Positions 1 to 48,788 of a stretch of DNA of 64,000 bases are shown in pieces. A model generated the notes under the pieces. The model was not told the origin of the DNA and did no database searches. It saw nothing but the letters and a program-made list of their open reading frames with translations. A program made the translations under genes and the position numbers. Origin of the DNA: Chrysomallon squamiferum (taxonomy: Eukaryota > Mollusca > Gastropoda > Neomphalida > Peltospiridae); assembly GCA_012295275.1 (NCBI GenBank), contig CM022666.1:9109423-9173422 (forward strand), in the 5' to 3' direction. Within the stretch, counting starts at the first letter, position 1, and every line of letters starts with the position of its first letter.

Positions 1-220
1 TGTTTTTTCCCTTTGGCAGCTACCACCTGTGGTTTCAATATAATGTTTATAATGTAAAAAACCACAGTAATATTTCTCTTCAATTGGAAACACGTACACA
101 TAAATATTTCATAAAGGACAGTTTATCATAGAATAGCGCTGGACCGAAACTAAAGATATTAAATCTTTATTCTTTTATGGTACGTTGAAGATAGTACGAA
201 CAGGTGTCTGTCCATGTTAA

Positions 221-259
<39 letters not shown>

Positions 260-512
260 GTAAGTAAGTAAGTAAGTAAGTAAGTTAATTATTTAGTAAA
301 ATAAACGTTCACTGTGGGAACTTCTGACACAGCGTTAGTAAGTTAAAGAGAGGAAAATAATTCTGATTAAAAAGATTAAGATGACACAAATTACAATCAC
401 TTGATCATTGAAGCAGTGAAGCAATCTCACATTCAATATGTTCTTTTATTTCTTTTATTTTATTATATAGTCATTTATTTACTTATTATATATATATTTT
501 ATTATCTCACAG
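1..512. other. SELENBP1 5' flank or first intron
   Basis: No coding exon could be assigned here. The first SELENBP1 exon seen begins at 513 in the middle of a codon, so a short upstream exon holding the start codon must lie here or before the window. The stretch holds a tetranucleotide microsatellite: TAAA repeats from about 218 to 257 that turn into GTAA/AAGT repeats up to about 285. The rest is AT-rich and unremarkable. The acceptor (CAG at 510-512) closes the region. Confidence 0.5.
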
Positions 513-840
513 AATGTTGTACTGGTCCGGGCTACGCGACCCCTCTGGACGCCATGAAGGGGCCAAGGGAAACCCTGCTGTACATACCCTGCATTGTACC
601 GGAGAGGAACCGCCCTGATTATCTCGTTACCATAGATACAGACTCCAAGTCTCCGACATTTTCTCAAGTAAGTTTCTTCCATTCCGAGTTCTGCCTTTTC
701 TTTGTCGTTGTGTTTCTTCTTCTTCCTTTTTTTTTTTTTTTTTTTTTTTAATTTTTTATCCTTAATCATTATTATGATCACAATCACCATCATCACCATC
801 ATTTTCTTCTTTTCCTCCATCTCCACCACCTGTTCTGTTC

Positions 841-894
<54 letters not shown>

Positions 895-1860
895 GATTTT
901 TTTACTACTTTTTTTTGTTGTTCTTTTTTTATTATCATCATTGTTATCATCGTCATCATCGTCCAGTGTTACCGTTGTTTTGAAAGATTAGAGAATACTT
1001 GTTCTGAATAGCTAAAGAACTGTTGTTTATTGTTGATTCAGTTGTTGTTGTTGTTGTTGTTTTTCTACTTCTTCTTCTTTGTGTATTTTATGTCCTATTT
1101 TAGGTTGTGAATCGTCTGTTTATGCCATACGTAGCAGATGAACTTCACCACACTGGTTGGAACGCCTGTTCCAGTTGCTATGACGATCCATCGAAATGTC
1201 GAAACAGGATGGTCCTGCCCTGCCTGAACAGTCACAGAGTTTACATCTTAGACACTGGAACAAATCCGCGTGCACCATCTATACATAAGGCATTTCTTTT
1301 AACGATTTTTACATCATTTTATTTTATGTTAAATACATGAAGCAAGGAACTCAGCTTTATTTTTGTTGATTTTTGCTTATTTTTTAATTTTTTATTATTA
1401 TTATTTATTATATTTATTATTATTATTATTATTACTATTATTATTACATGTATTATTATTTTGATAATAATAATAATAAATTTATTAATGTATTTCTATA
1501 CAAGAAAGAAAGAGGGAGAGAGACCGTCTGAGAGAAGTGGTGCAGTTGTTTTCTTTCATTTTCAATTTATCTTTGGTTTTTGTCTTTTTTATAACTAATG
1601 TTCTTCTTATTATTTATCTGTTTGTGTTGTAAAATATGTCTTTCTATTCCTATAGGTTGTGGAACCCTCGGAAATTCATTCTAAAACAGGCCTTGGCACG
1701 CCACATACCAGTCACTGCCTTGGTTCCGGTCAGGTCATGATCAGCTGCATGGGTGACCCGGAAGGAAACAACAAAGGTAGTGACAGTTGTGTTAAAGATA
1801 TTATACAGCCGATTTATTTTATATTGTTTTATTTTATTTTATTTTATTTGTTTATTTATT

Positions 1861-1911
<51 letters not shown>

Positions 1912-4900
1912 TGGTGGGTTATTTGTTTGTTTTTTGTTTTGTTTTTTAATTTATTTATTTAATTTATTTGCTACGTTACATACTAATAATACGTATGAAA
2001 CAGACTATTAAAGAAAAAAAAAAAAAACTGTTCATATAAATAAAATTAAATCAGTCGATAAATACTAGCATTTAACTTTAATAATAAATGAATAATTAAA
2101 TAAATAAATAAACAATAACATTGTTTAAAACCAAAAATCATATCACGTGAGATACTGATAAGGAACTGTTCAGTATCGGCTCTGGTTTATGTCTGTGTCA
2201 GTTCGTTCTGTGTTCCGATGACTAATAACTTATCTTTCATTCTTTGGCAAATAAAGTTTATTTTTAACTTTATCTTAAATAACTGTATCTGTATTATCTG
2301 TACTTCGTAATCGCGTTAATAACGAGACGTAAATCACTCTGTCTATTGACATACACATGTATATGTGTGTGTGTGTGTCTGTATGTGCAATTAGCACTTG
2401 CAGTTATAGTGGATCAATTTAGAAGCAAGCAAATAAAATAGTCGTGCCTGCGTAAATAAATAAATAAACGAATGAATGAAAGAATAAAAAAGTCAATATA
2501 GAATAATAATAAACTATTACTGAACAAACAAAACGCAATCAAACAAATAAATGAATGTACGTGTAAAAGATTCTCTCCAGATTCTGATGTTTACTTCAGG
2601 CGGGTTCTTTCTGCTGGACGGTCAGACGTTTGGAGTGATTGGGAACTGGGAGCAGACGCCTGCTGAATTTGGCTACGACTACTGGTACCAGCCACGTCAC
2701 AACGTCATGCTCAGTACTGAGTGGGGAGCACCAAAATGTTGGAGCAACGGCTTCAACCCCGAACACGTTAAACAAGGTGTGTCTGACATTCTGCTTCAAC
2801 TTCAACTTCAAGGCTAAAATATATCAAATTGAAATAACCACTTCTAAAAACCACTTCTGTGACATTTAATTAAAGTTGGTTCTAAGGTGTAATATTATTT
2901 CAAATACTTTATCTATCGTATGCAGAATTAATTATATGAATGTTTATATTACTAATGTTTACAGTGATAAGTAAAGATTTACATTATTAATTATATAGAT
3001 GTGTACAGTGATAAATACTTAATACTGACATTACTAATTGTTTACAATGATAAGTAAATATTTAACAATTATGTAAGCATTAATGTAAGTATTAATATAA
3101 GTATTAATTATATTTTTGTATAAATGACTAAGTATATAGTTGTAAACAACTAATTATATAACTATATACGACTAATGATATAATTTTATAAATGACTAAT
3201 TATATCCTCGTATAAATGATTAATTCTATAACTGTAAAATGGCAAATTGTATAAATGACTATTTGTTTACAGGGATGTATGGTCACAGTATCAATGTTTG
3301 GGACTGGACCACTCATGAACTCCTCCAGACAGTGGACCTGGGAGAGGAAGGGTTAATCCCGCTCGAGATTCGCTTCCTGCACGACCCGAGCGCCACCGAG
3401 GGGTACGTCGGCTGCGCACTCAGCTCCAACATCTTCCGTTTTTATAAAACTGAGGTAATCGTGACTTAGGGTTAATAATAATAATAATAATAATAATCTC
3501 GTGGTGGTTTTTTCAGCGACATCAGTTTATAATACAGTAAATCTTTGATAGTAAAAACAAATGATGATTATCTTTATTTTTACTGTAGTTGTTAATATTA
3601 TTATTAATTTCTAACACCCATAATAATAATAAATTTCTACAATTAATCTATAAAGTGAGTCAGCACAGCAGATACAAAGGAAACAAAATGCCGGCGTTAA
3701 AGTACTTCTGACAATATTTAATTATCATATCGCTCATAAATAAAACAATTATTAGTGAATATTTTACATGTCAACACGGTTAATATATAATCATTTAATC
3801 GTTAATTTTTACTTTTTTATTTATTTATTATTATTATTATTTTTTTTTTACTTTTATAAATTAAAGAATGGAAAATGGGATGCAGAAAAAGTTATTGATA
3901 TTCCTTCAAAAAAGGTTGACGGATGGGCAATGCCTGAAATGCCAGGTGCAGTGTACTATATTCCATTTAACGTTACTTTATCGTTGTATAGTCCATCAGC
4001 GATTTTTCAGACATCGTTCTAGGCATTGTAAATTTAAATGACAAGCATATATATCATCATTGTTCTATCTGCCTTTTAGTTTTACTAGCCCGTTCTTTTT
4101 TATATTTTTAATATTTTTAAATATTTTTTTAATCATGTATTTGCCGCGATCTAAACAATGATATGACGTCAACGAATGAATTGATAATTACGTCATACTT
4201 TTATTTAATAATCCCTGTTAAAATTTAATAATTTTAAGGTGATTTTAATAATAAATTAAGGGTTACTACTATTACTACTACTACTTTTAATAATAATAAT
4301 AATAATAAATATATTAATTTATTAAAAGGACTTATCACGGACATTCTTCTTTCACTGGATGACAAATATCTCTACTTTAGCAACTGGCTCCATGGCGACA
4401 TTCGTCAGTATGACGTCACAGACAGAAGGAACCCTAAACTTGTTGGTCAAGTACGTTTTCAAATAATTGTACTTTACTTACGCTTGTCGATACTGGAACG
4501 CTTTCTTCTAAATATATCAAGTCAAAAACAAGCTTAATGAAATATATTGCTTAAAAACGGATGAGAAACTTATCCAGGCTTCTATCAGGTTAGGGCAGAC
4601 GGGGTGAAGCTTGTGTGTGAAGTTGTAAAATGTAATATTTTGTATTGTTAACAAATCTAATGATTATTTAAAATATTTAAATAAATTAAAACATTTTACA
4701 ATTTTTTTCTTCTTTAAATTCGGTTTTCTTGTATACACATTATCAAACAGAATGTTTTAAAATTTTGTCTGTTGATTCTTTCTGTAGATATTCCTAGGAG
4801 GCAGTATCTGCAAAGATGGTGCTGTAAAAGTGACCTCTGACCCTGAATTAAAGGTATTTTTATACTGATCCTGTTACCTATCAAGTCAAAGCATGTTGCT

Positions 4901-5738
4901 CAGTTTTTGCATTATTTAGACAGTTGACTGAAAGCTAAGACTATTATTAATACTGATTATTAATTTTTAACTAAGATTTGGCAAGAATGAAAACACTTTG
5001 TTATATTTTACTAAATTTCTGTTTATTAAAACCCAAATCATATTTAAATAATTCTAATATTAATTTATTATATAAATATCTATTATTATTATTATTATTA
5101 TTATTATATACATATCTATTAATATGATTATGATTATGACTATTATTATTATTGCTGCAATTGTTATTGTTGTAATTACTGTTTTTATTGTTGTTACTGA
5201 TTTTATTAATGTTGTTGTTGATGTTGTTAGTTGTTAGTATTATCATCATATTGCTATTGTATTGTCGTTGTTGTTGTTGTTAAAAGTCCCAGCCTGACCC
5301 AGTTTACATTAGATCAAAGCGGTTTGAGGGTGGACCGCAGATGTTGCAACTCAGTCTGGATGGGAAACGTCTGTATGTGACAACATCCCTGTTCAGTGCC
5401 TGGGATAAACAGTTTTACCCTAATATGACCAAGTAAGTAACACTTCCTCTTATTAATATTCTTCTTATTATTAATATTACTATTTCTATTACTGATATTA
5501 TTACTTTTATTATTGTTATCATTATTGCTGTTGTTACTGTTGTTGTTGTATTATTATTATTATTGTATTTAACAGATCTGGCTCTTTGTTGCTGCTTATT
5601 GATGTGGACACTGATAAGGGAGGTTTGTCACTCAACAAAGATTTCTCTGTTGACTTTGGAACCGAACCCCAAGGACCTGTACTTGCCCACGAAATTCGCT
5701 ACCCTGGGGGTGACTGCACATCAGATATCTGGCTCTAA
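513..5738 (+). CDS. SELENBP1: Selenium-binding protein 1 / methanethiol oxidase, 10 exons, 5' partial
   Basis: The protein family oxidises methanethiol to formaldehyde, hydrogen sulfide and hydrogen peroxide, and is a cytosolic WD-like beta-propeller protein. Exons by splice sites and continuous frame: 513-667, 1104-1289, 1656-1776, 2600-2776, 3273-3454, 3867-3945, 4329-4450, 4788-4853, 5287-5432 and 5576-5738 (TAA at 5736-5738). They give about 465 codons against 472 in human, so only a handful of N-terminal codons are missing. Family blocks in order: [122 protein letters not shown] and a C-terminal SDIWL. Two oddities: the second intron uses a GC donor at 1290, and the position of human Cys57 is serine, while a Cys-Cys pair stands near the N-terminus. 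Identity is very sure; exact exon ends are sure to a base or two. Confidence 0.95.
668..5575. repeat. SELENBP1 introns: microsatellites and AT-rich filler
   Basis: The nine introns are 334 to 823 bp apart from the shorter one of 143 bp before the last exon. They hold ATT/TTA trinucleotide arrays (about 841-893, 1398-1455, 1869-1911, 5086-5106), poly-T (about 727-750), TTTA runs (1830-1870), TAAA runs (2095-2112, 2452-2465) and a GT run near 2365. The fourth intron (2777-3272) has a degenerate repeat of the type TGTTTACA-GTGATAAGTAAA. No further gene is seen in them. Confidence 0.7.
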
Positions 5739-6550
5739 GATTGTATTCAACAAATAGTCCTTTTGTGGGTTTTCAAAGGGTGTTGCTGTTTTTTTAGTGA
5801 TGAAATATACGACTTTTTATTTAAACTGCACAGAACTTGTACTATGATTCAAGATTATTTTTGTTGCAATGGAATTAATACTTTATTAGAGATATTATAT
5901 TAACAAATGTATTTTAAGAAACATCTGCAATATATTTATATATTAATCAGTTTTTGTTTATAACTATACTCAAGTGTTTATATATGATTATTATAATTTG
6001 ATACGTCTCATAATTAAATGGGGTAGCAGCTGTGTTTATTATATGTGCAGTATCCAAAATTCACGCACAATTTATGAATGAATACATTGTATGAATATCA
6101 AGACTACTAACGCACAATTATCAAAATATTCTTCATGTAAAGATATTTTTCAAGTGATAAAGAGAAATCCACAGGATAAAAGTTACATTTCACGCACAAT
6201 TTTTGAATAAATATTTCTTATTGAAATGTATTTTAAATTTATATTCAGAAATAAAAAGTAAACAAAATACATTTTTTTTTTTTTTTTTCCACAGGGTATG
6301 CACAAAATAACAAATATTTCAAACTTATCAATGTGCACTAAGGATTATTAATATCATTAAAATATTTTGATTCCAATAGCTGATGTCAAGTTATTGTCAT
6401 TATTTAATTGTCTATTGCTCTGGACATTCTGCCTGTGTAAGACAGGGATTCAGTAGTAAGATAACAATAAATGTTGGCCAAATGTTCAAAAAGATACAAA
6501 ATGTAATTATTGCCTTCATCACATAAATGATAATTTGTTTATAATATTTT
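5739..6550. other. SELENBP1 3' UTR and downstream flank
   Basis: AT-rich sequence following the SELENBP1 stop codon. AATAAA hexamers occur near 6205 and 6248 and again near 6469; any of them could serve as the polyadenylation signal, and the sequence alone does not decide. A poly-T run lies at about 6272-6288. No other coding signal was recognised. Confidence 0.45.
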
Positions 6551-6699
6551 TATAATTCGCTCTCGTAAACCACGCCTAAGTCGTCACTTTCGGGACCAAG
6601 ATTTTGCTGACGACTTAGAGATAGGACGAGTAATGCTTAGTCGTCATAATGACTACCTGTATATGTAAGTCAGCAAAATGAGGACTTATCCTAGTGTGT

Positions 6700-7233
6700 T
6701 CTCTAGTAGAATCAACCAAAATAATCCTCTTTGATCAGCGTTATATATGTCCTATGGTTCATATCTCTGGAGAATGTCCTTCAAATTTTCTGTTTTCCAT
6801 TCTTCAACTAATGCTGTATTAACGCCGCCAGATTCACTGCTTTTCCGTAAAACGATCAATTCAAACTGTCATTCAGTTTCCCACCTCATCATGACCAAGT
6901 TGCTCAGCAAAGTCTCGTGCTTTTTAAAGTAGCATTTCACCATCAATACCATTTAATTAGCCATTTGTCGAAACCACTGAATTAGCGCGGAGTTGACGTT
7001 GTGCTTGATGTGTTTCATGCCGCCTTTTCTTGAATATGGATCCTCACCATTCTTGATGGCTCAGATGACTTTAGATTTGTTTTTCAAATGTCATTTAATG
7101 TTGTGCAGAGAATCTCGAATCTCTCCGCCGTCAGACACTTTTACTCGCCATGACTGGCTTCACAGTACTTAATTATTTCATACTTCACCTTGTAAATCAT
7201 GATTATTAGCCGTCTCCTTCCGCTAGTCGCCAT
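6700..7233 (-). pseudogene. Dead Tigger/pogo-type transposase (CENP-B-like domain), truncated
   Basis: Read on the minus strand from an ATG at 7233, this shows the N-terminal half of a Tigger-like DNA transposase of the Tc1/mariner superfamily. Recognisable pieces: a CENP-B-type N-terminal helix-turn-helix (KVKYEIIKYCEAS), a linker LKNKSKV, a second HTH part (VNSALIQWFRQM), a segment SGGVNTALVEEWKTENL and the start of the DDE catalytic domain (DIYNADQRGLFW, where family members have NADETGLFW). Several in-frame stops and frameshifts break it, and it ends soon after the first catalytic aspartate. Degraded sequence related to the same insertion may run on to about 6555, where the DNA becomes notably GC-richer than its surroundings. 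It is a fossil and not a functional gene. Confidence 0.8.
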
Positions 7234-10200
7234 TTTGTACCCTAATTCAGTTACTATCGTAAGCGCCGCTTTCCAAAATAATACGTTAGTTCAAAGCACC
7301 CATACACGAGGTAAGTCACGCGCATATAAATATTCCAACGCACATTGCCGTGTACATCCATGTCACTAGTTTGAGATAGCCAGTTGATTGTGCGAGACTG
7401 GGTCGAGGGAATTCCTACTGACAACTTAGAAATTAACTGTGATTTGTGTTACTTGGGCCACGTGTCAGGTGATGACAGGTTTTTGACGACTGTTTATTGT
7501 ACATCTCAGTGCGTGTTTGTGTGTGTAAATGTACTTTTGTGCACTTTTTGTTTAAGGCATTATTTGATAACTCAAAGAAAACCCCCAAATATGTAAATGC
7601 CTCTGTGAGGGGGCATTAATGTAGAACACAAAATGTATTGTCACTTGTAAAATGCAACAGCTATTTAAATATTTAGTTACAGTTAGTTGCCTTAACTGTT
7701 GTAATGCAATCTGTCCACAAAACAGGGTCCATCTATGTTTACAAAGTAAAATGATAAACCAAATAACCTATATAAAGCTATTTTAACTACAGCTGCACTA
7801 AATAAACACTAACAAGGAATTAAATTTAATCTGAAAGAAATTTATCCTAACTCTAGATTTATTTATATAATATTTAAAGTAAACACTATTTTCAGTTCTA
7901 CCCGATTACATGATACATTCTTTTAACAACATAATGCAAATTAAAATAAACTGATTATAAGTTTCAGATTACATAATTATGTTATGAATTATTTGGAAAT
8001 TATTAATCTACGCAATACAAAATTTTCAGTGTAGTTCTACGTTTTCCAAAATGAAATTTATGCATAGATCTTGTTCTCGCATCAGATGAGAATTCACGAG
8101 ATCACAATTCCAAGTTTATGTATGCTCTCATCCATGTTTTATTTCAATAGTAAATTCTATAAAAAAAAAAAAAAAAAAAAAAAATATCAGGATTTCGAAA
8201 ACGCTATACATATAACTGTGAATTATCGGCTTCAAATTTATATTCAAAACATTTATACAAAAAAAATATAGCAAATAAATAAAATAAAATAAAAATAAAA
8301 TAAATAAGAAAAAAAGAAAGGAAATGGATATTTACTTTAAAAATTTAATTGTTGAGTAAAGTATGTCAGACTGTATTTTTAATTTATAACTATTTGCATG
8401 ACAGCATGCATGTGAATACATTCAATTATAATAATAATAATGACCATGGTAATAATAAGTTGGTGTATGCAGTAAAATGAAAATTTTAAATAAAAATAAA
8501 TAAATAATAATAACAAAAGAGAAATATTACAAACTTGCACTTTTGATAACATTATTCATAAAAATAAAACACAGATATTCTTTAATGGATGACATGGTTA
8601 ACATATCAGTTTTAATAATCACAACAATGAACACGGCAAAATGTTTTACATACTAATTTGTAAGTATATGTATAGAGATATATAATACATGTTTTATTAC
8701 ACGTCTGTGACCCTACCTGACAAAATATGTCACACTGATCTCCTTCACAGAATTTTTAATGATACAAAGAACCTTAATTTTCTGTCAGAAGAAAACAAAT
8801 GTGGTTGTTTTTATGTATTAGCAATCACTATTTTTGTTTTTCCCAAATACATTTACTGGTGATTTCTTCATGTATTCTGTTCTAAGATCAACATGACTCA
8901 TTTTGATGGGTAGGGTCATATTCTAGCTGCCTTAGATGAAATAATATAATTGTTTGAGAAGGCAGTGATTTGTAACATAGAAATCAATACAAAATAACTT
9001 TTTTACTGTTGTAAAAATGAATTAATATTCTCTATATTGCTCAGATCCAAGACATCAGTCTAAAAAACATTATTCATTGCATCCATTCTAAAGATTAAAA
9101 GAAAGTAAATAAATGAAAAGGGACCTGTTCTCAAAGACTGACTGACCAATGAATGACCCAAGAAAATCAGTTAGAGACTTGCAGTTTTAAAATGTTTCTG
9201 AGTAGTGAAGTATTTATATTTCAACCAAATATTATATTAATAAACACAAACAGATGAAATGTGTTCAGTCATGCTATTAAGATAAACTTTAAAAATGCTG
9301 AGGCCTTTCTGAGTTTATTTCAATCCTGACAACACGTTTAAATGATATTTTCAACACAGAAAAAAAAAAAAAAAATAATAATAATAAATTAATAAATTAA
9401 AAAAAAAAAAAGAAAGAAAACACAAACAATCCCCAACCATAACACTACCAAACATAATATTTTGAAAGTAAAACAGCACTGACCACCGACAGACAAACAC
9501 TATACTGACCAATGGCTTAATAACACTAACCATGCTTACATAGAATATAATTGTTTTATGAAATAAGCCATCCATTCTCATTAAGAGTACATAAATTACA
9601 GCAACCGCAGCTACACAGTTTGATGTGACTGATGGATATTGTTAGCAATTTTGAGCGGATGTTTTAAATTATTATTTTCTGCTACTACTACTGAAAATAT
9701 TTCTTCTCAAGGTAAAATGTAGAAAAAAAAAAAAAAAAAAAATAAATAAATAATAATAAAAAAAAAAAAGAAATACACACAAAAAAAAACGCACACACAT
9801 TATATACCCACACACAAATGAGAATACTATCTGTCAACTTCAGAAAGCAATAATTTCATTCTAAAGACATATTTCAATCAGAAATTTATCATTCTAAAGC
9901 ATTTATTTTGTAATTTTTAAATAATTAAAACTAAAAATACTACTGCTACTACTACTACTAATAATAATAATAAAAAAAAAAAATTAATTAAATAATAAAA
10001 TAATAAATAAACTAAAAAAAATGTTTTATTGATTCTAACAATTTATAGAAACAATTTATCATCCAGTAATCATTCAATTTTATTTAAAAAAAATAAAAAT
10101 AAATAATAAATAATAAAATAAAAATAAATAATAAATAAATGAAACTATTAATAAAAAAGTTGACTGATTAAAACAATTTCTAGGAACAATTTATCATCCA

Positions 10201-10849
10201 GTAATCATCAGTTTTATTTTACACCTCTCTGAAGTCTGAACTAAATGCTGAAACTTGACAATCACAGAATATTTTTAAAATGAATATTTGTATCACAGCT
10301 AGTTAAATACAGTAACAGTCTGAGAAACAACTGGTTTTAAGTTTATTTATTTTAGTTGTAGGCAAAAAAAGTTTAATAATACAACTTCAGTTTATTATAT
10401 AATCCAAATAATAAAAATGATAATAATAATAATAATAGTAATAATACTAATTTTGGCGTTGTGGACTGTTCTAATATTTATAATAAATTTTAACTGGTTG
10501 AGCCAGTAACTATTACTTTCAGTTTTTGATAAAACAAGTAGTTTTCTCTATTACTAAAATGAATATATTCACCGGAACATCGTGAACAGAAGGAATAAAA
10601 ATAACAACATTCTGTTTCACAACTGTACCATATAATTCAGTGGGAACACTGGTGTCACAACATTAAATAATTCATGTTATATTTTGTTCACAGTTGTAAA
10701 ACACAGGTCTATAATTACTGTTTAACTGATGTTTGAAACAAGAATGACAGGATGAGTGACATCATGTCTGCAGCAAAGTGACTTGTGTCACAGAACTGAA
10801 ACAATGTGCTCAGGATTAAGTCTCAGATGAATTCACAATGTACTTTCAT
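7234..10849. other. Intergenic, AT-rich, between convergent genes
   Basis: No gene recognised over about 3.6 kb between the Tigger relic and the repeat downstream of PCCB. It holds homopolymer A runs (8161-8184, 9360-9375, 9722-9742), AAAT/AATA microsatellites (8275-8310, 9955-10020, 10085-10140) and an imperfect duplication of about 55 bp (10030-10084 and 10167-10221, sharing TTTATCATCCAGTAATCAT). Short open frames here are low-complexity translations. Confidence 0.6.
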
Positions 10850-11340
10850 AACTGTACCAAAACCAGTACAATGAAAGTACTAAAACAATTATACTGTTAT
10901 TAGTGTTATGCTGAAACATTACTGTTACTTATAGTACCAAAACAGTACAGCTAAATATATCAGTACCAAAAATAATAGTATTGTATAAAAAAAAAATATT
11001 GGATGTATTTATGTATACCAGTACCAAAACCAGCAAATGGTACTGTTACTATGATAGTACTGAAACATTACTGTTACTTATAGTACCAAAAGAGTACAAT
11101 TAAACATATTAGTACTAAAACAGTACTGCTACATCTAGTACCAAACCAGTACAGAGACAGTACTAAAAACAAAACTTGTTATGTAGTATTAAAACAGTCC
11201 TGTTACTTATAGTATCAAGAGTATAATTACCTATGTTAGTACTAAAACCAGTGATATTACACACAGTACCAAAACAGTACAATTACATATATCAGTACTG
11301 AAAGCAGCACTTTTAAATATTTTACCAAAACAAACACCGC
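10850..11340. repeat. Degenerate minisatellite downstream of PCCB
   Basis: An imperfect tandem repeat built from alternating cores GTACCAAAACAGTAC and AGTACTAAAACAGTACTG separated by AT-rich spacers, with about ten cores over half a kilobase. Copies differ by substitutions and small indels, so the array is old. It lies just beyond the likely PCCB polyadenylation signal. Confidence 0.75.
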
Positions 11341-11346
11341 CACATA

Positions 11347-11352
11347 TTTATT
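11347..11352 (-). terminator. Likely PCCB polyadenylation signal
   Basis: AATAAA on the minus strand (TTTATT on plus), 82 bp beyond the PCCB stop codon. It is the first canonical hexamer after the stop. The cleavage site itself cannot be seen. Confidence 0.6.
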
Positions 11353-11433
11353 CTTCCACGATTCATTCAGTAAATCCAGTTAATATTAAAGCTGTGCCAG
11401 ATTTAAAATTTGACTATGTTAATACTAAAACTC

Positions 11434-48059
<36,626 letters not shown>

Positions 48060-48676
48060 TGTTTGGGTGAGTGTTGCAAACGACAGTTGTATCAGTCACA
48101 GCTTCCACATCCGTGGAACAGAATGTAACATTGGAACAGAACGAAACAAATAAATGCGGATAGTTTAATAACTGATTTGAATAGATTTTAGAAATTTTCT
48201 AACAGATTTGTTTTCGCGTGTATAAAAACAACAAATAAAATAGTATGAAACAAATAATTGTCAGTTTATGTTTTATGAAGAAATTTACATATTCCATAGA
48301 AAATGAAAGAGTGAGGCAGTAGAAATGGTGATGATGAAACTGAAAGCTTTCAGTGTTATCTATTCTCATTTGATCCATTTTAGTTCTTGAGAGACATTTA
48401 ACAGTATAAAGAAGTGATTGATAATGTCGTTATTGCTGTTACTGCTGTTGGTAAATGCTGATTGCTTTATCATTTATGATTTCTTCATTTTTACTTTGTC
48501 TTTGTTTCTGATGTAGTCATCAGACATCACTCTGGTCAAATCAAACGTTCTTCTTTTAATTTGTTTCGATTTAAAAAATAAAAATAACAAGTAAAAAAAT
48601 AAATATATAAAATCTCGTTGGAAGTTAGATATACATTTACATTTTATGACAATGTTATTAACTGTTTTCTTCCTTT

Positions 48677-48726
<50 letters not shown>

Positions 48727-48788
48727 CATAATAAACCTGTTTATCACATCCGGTGAAATGTTTGTATTTTGTGTGCGGGAATGACAAA
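48060..48788. promoter_or_regulatory. Shared divergent promoter region of PCCB and ALG9
   Basis: Only about 729 bp separate the PCCB start codon (48059, minus) from the ALG9 start codon (48789, plus), so the two genes must share or abut promoters here. There is no obvious TATA box at a sensible place. An AAT microsatellite of about 48 bp lies at 48679-48726, close to ALG9. Transcription start sites cannot be placed from sequence. Confidence 0.6.

Noticed and set aside
177-182. Possible SELENBP1 start exon at an ATG directly followed by GTACGT
   Set aside because: A donor there would leave the frame at a codon border, whereas exon 513-667 needs one base carried over. No coherent first exon could be built.
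2900-3272. Possible splice-edge duplication before SELENBP1 exon 3273-3454 (TGTTTACAGTGATAAG copies)
   Set aside because: Similarity to the true acceptor and exon start is limited to about ten AT-rich bases; not convincing next to the ALG9 and PCCB cases.
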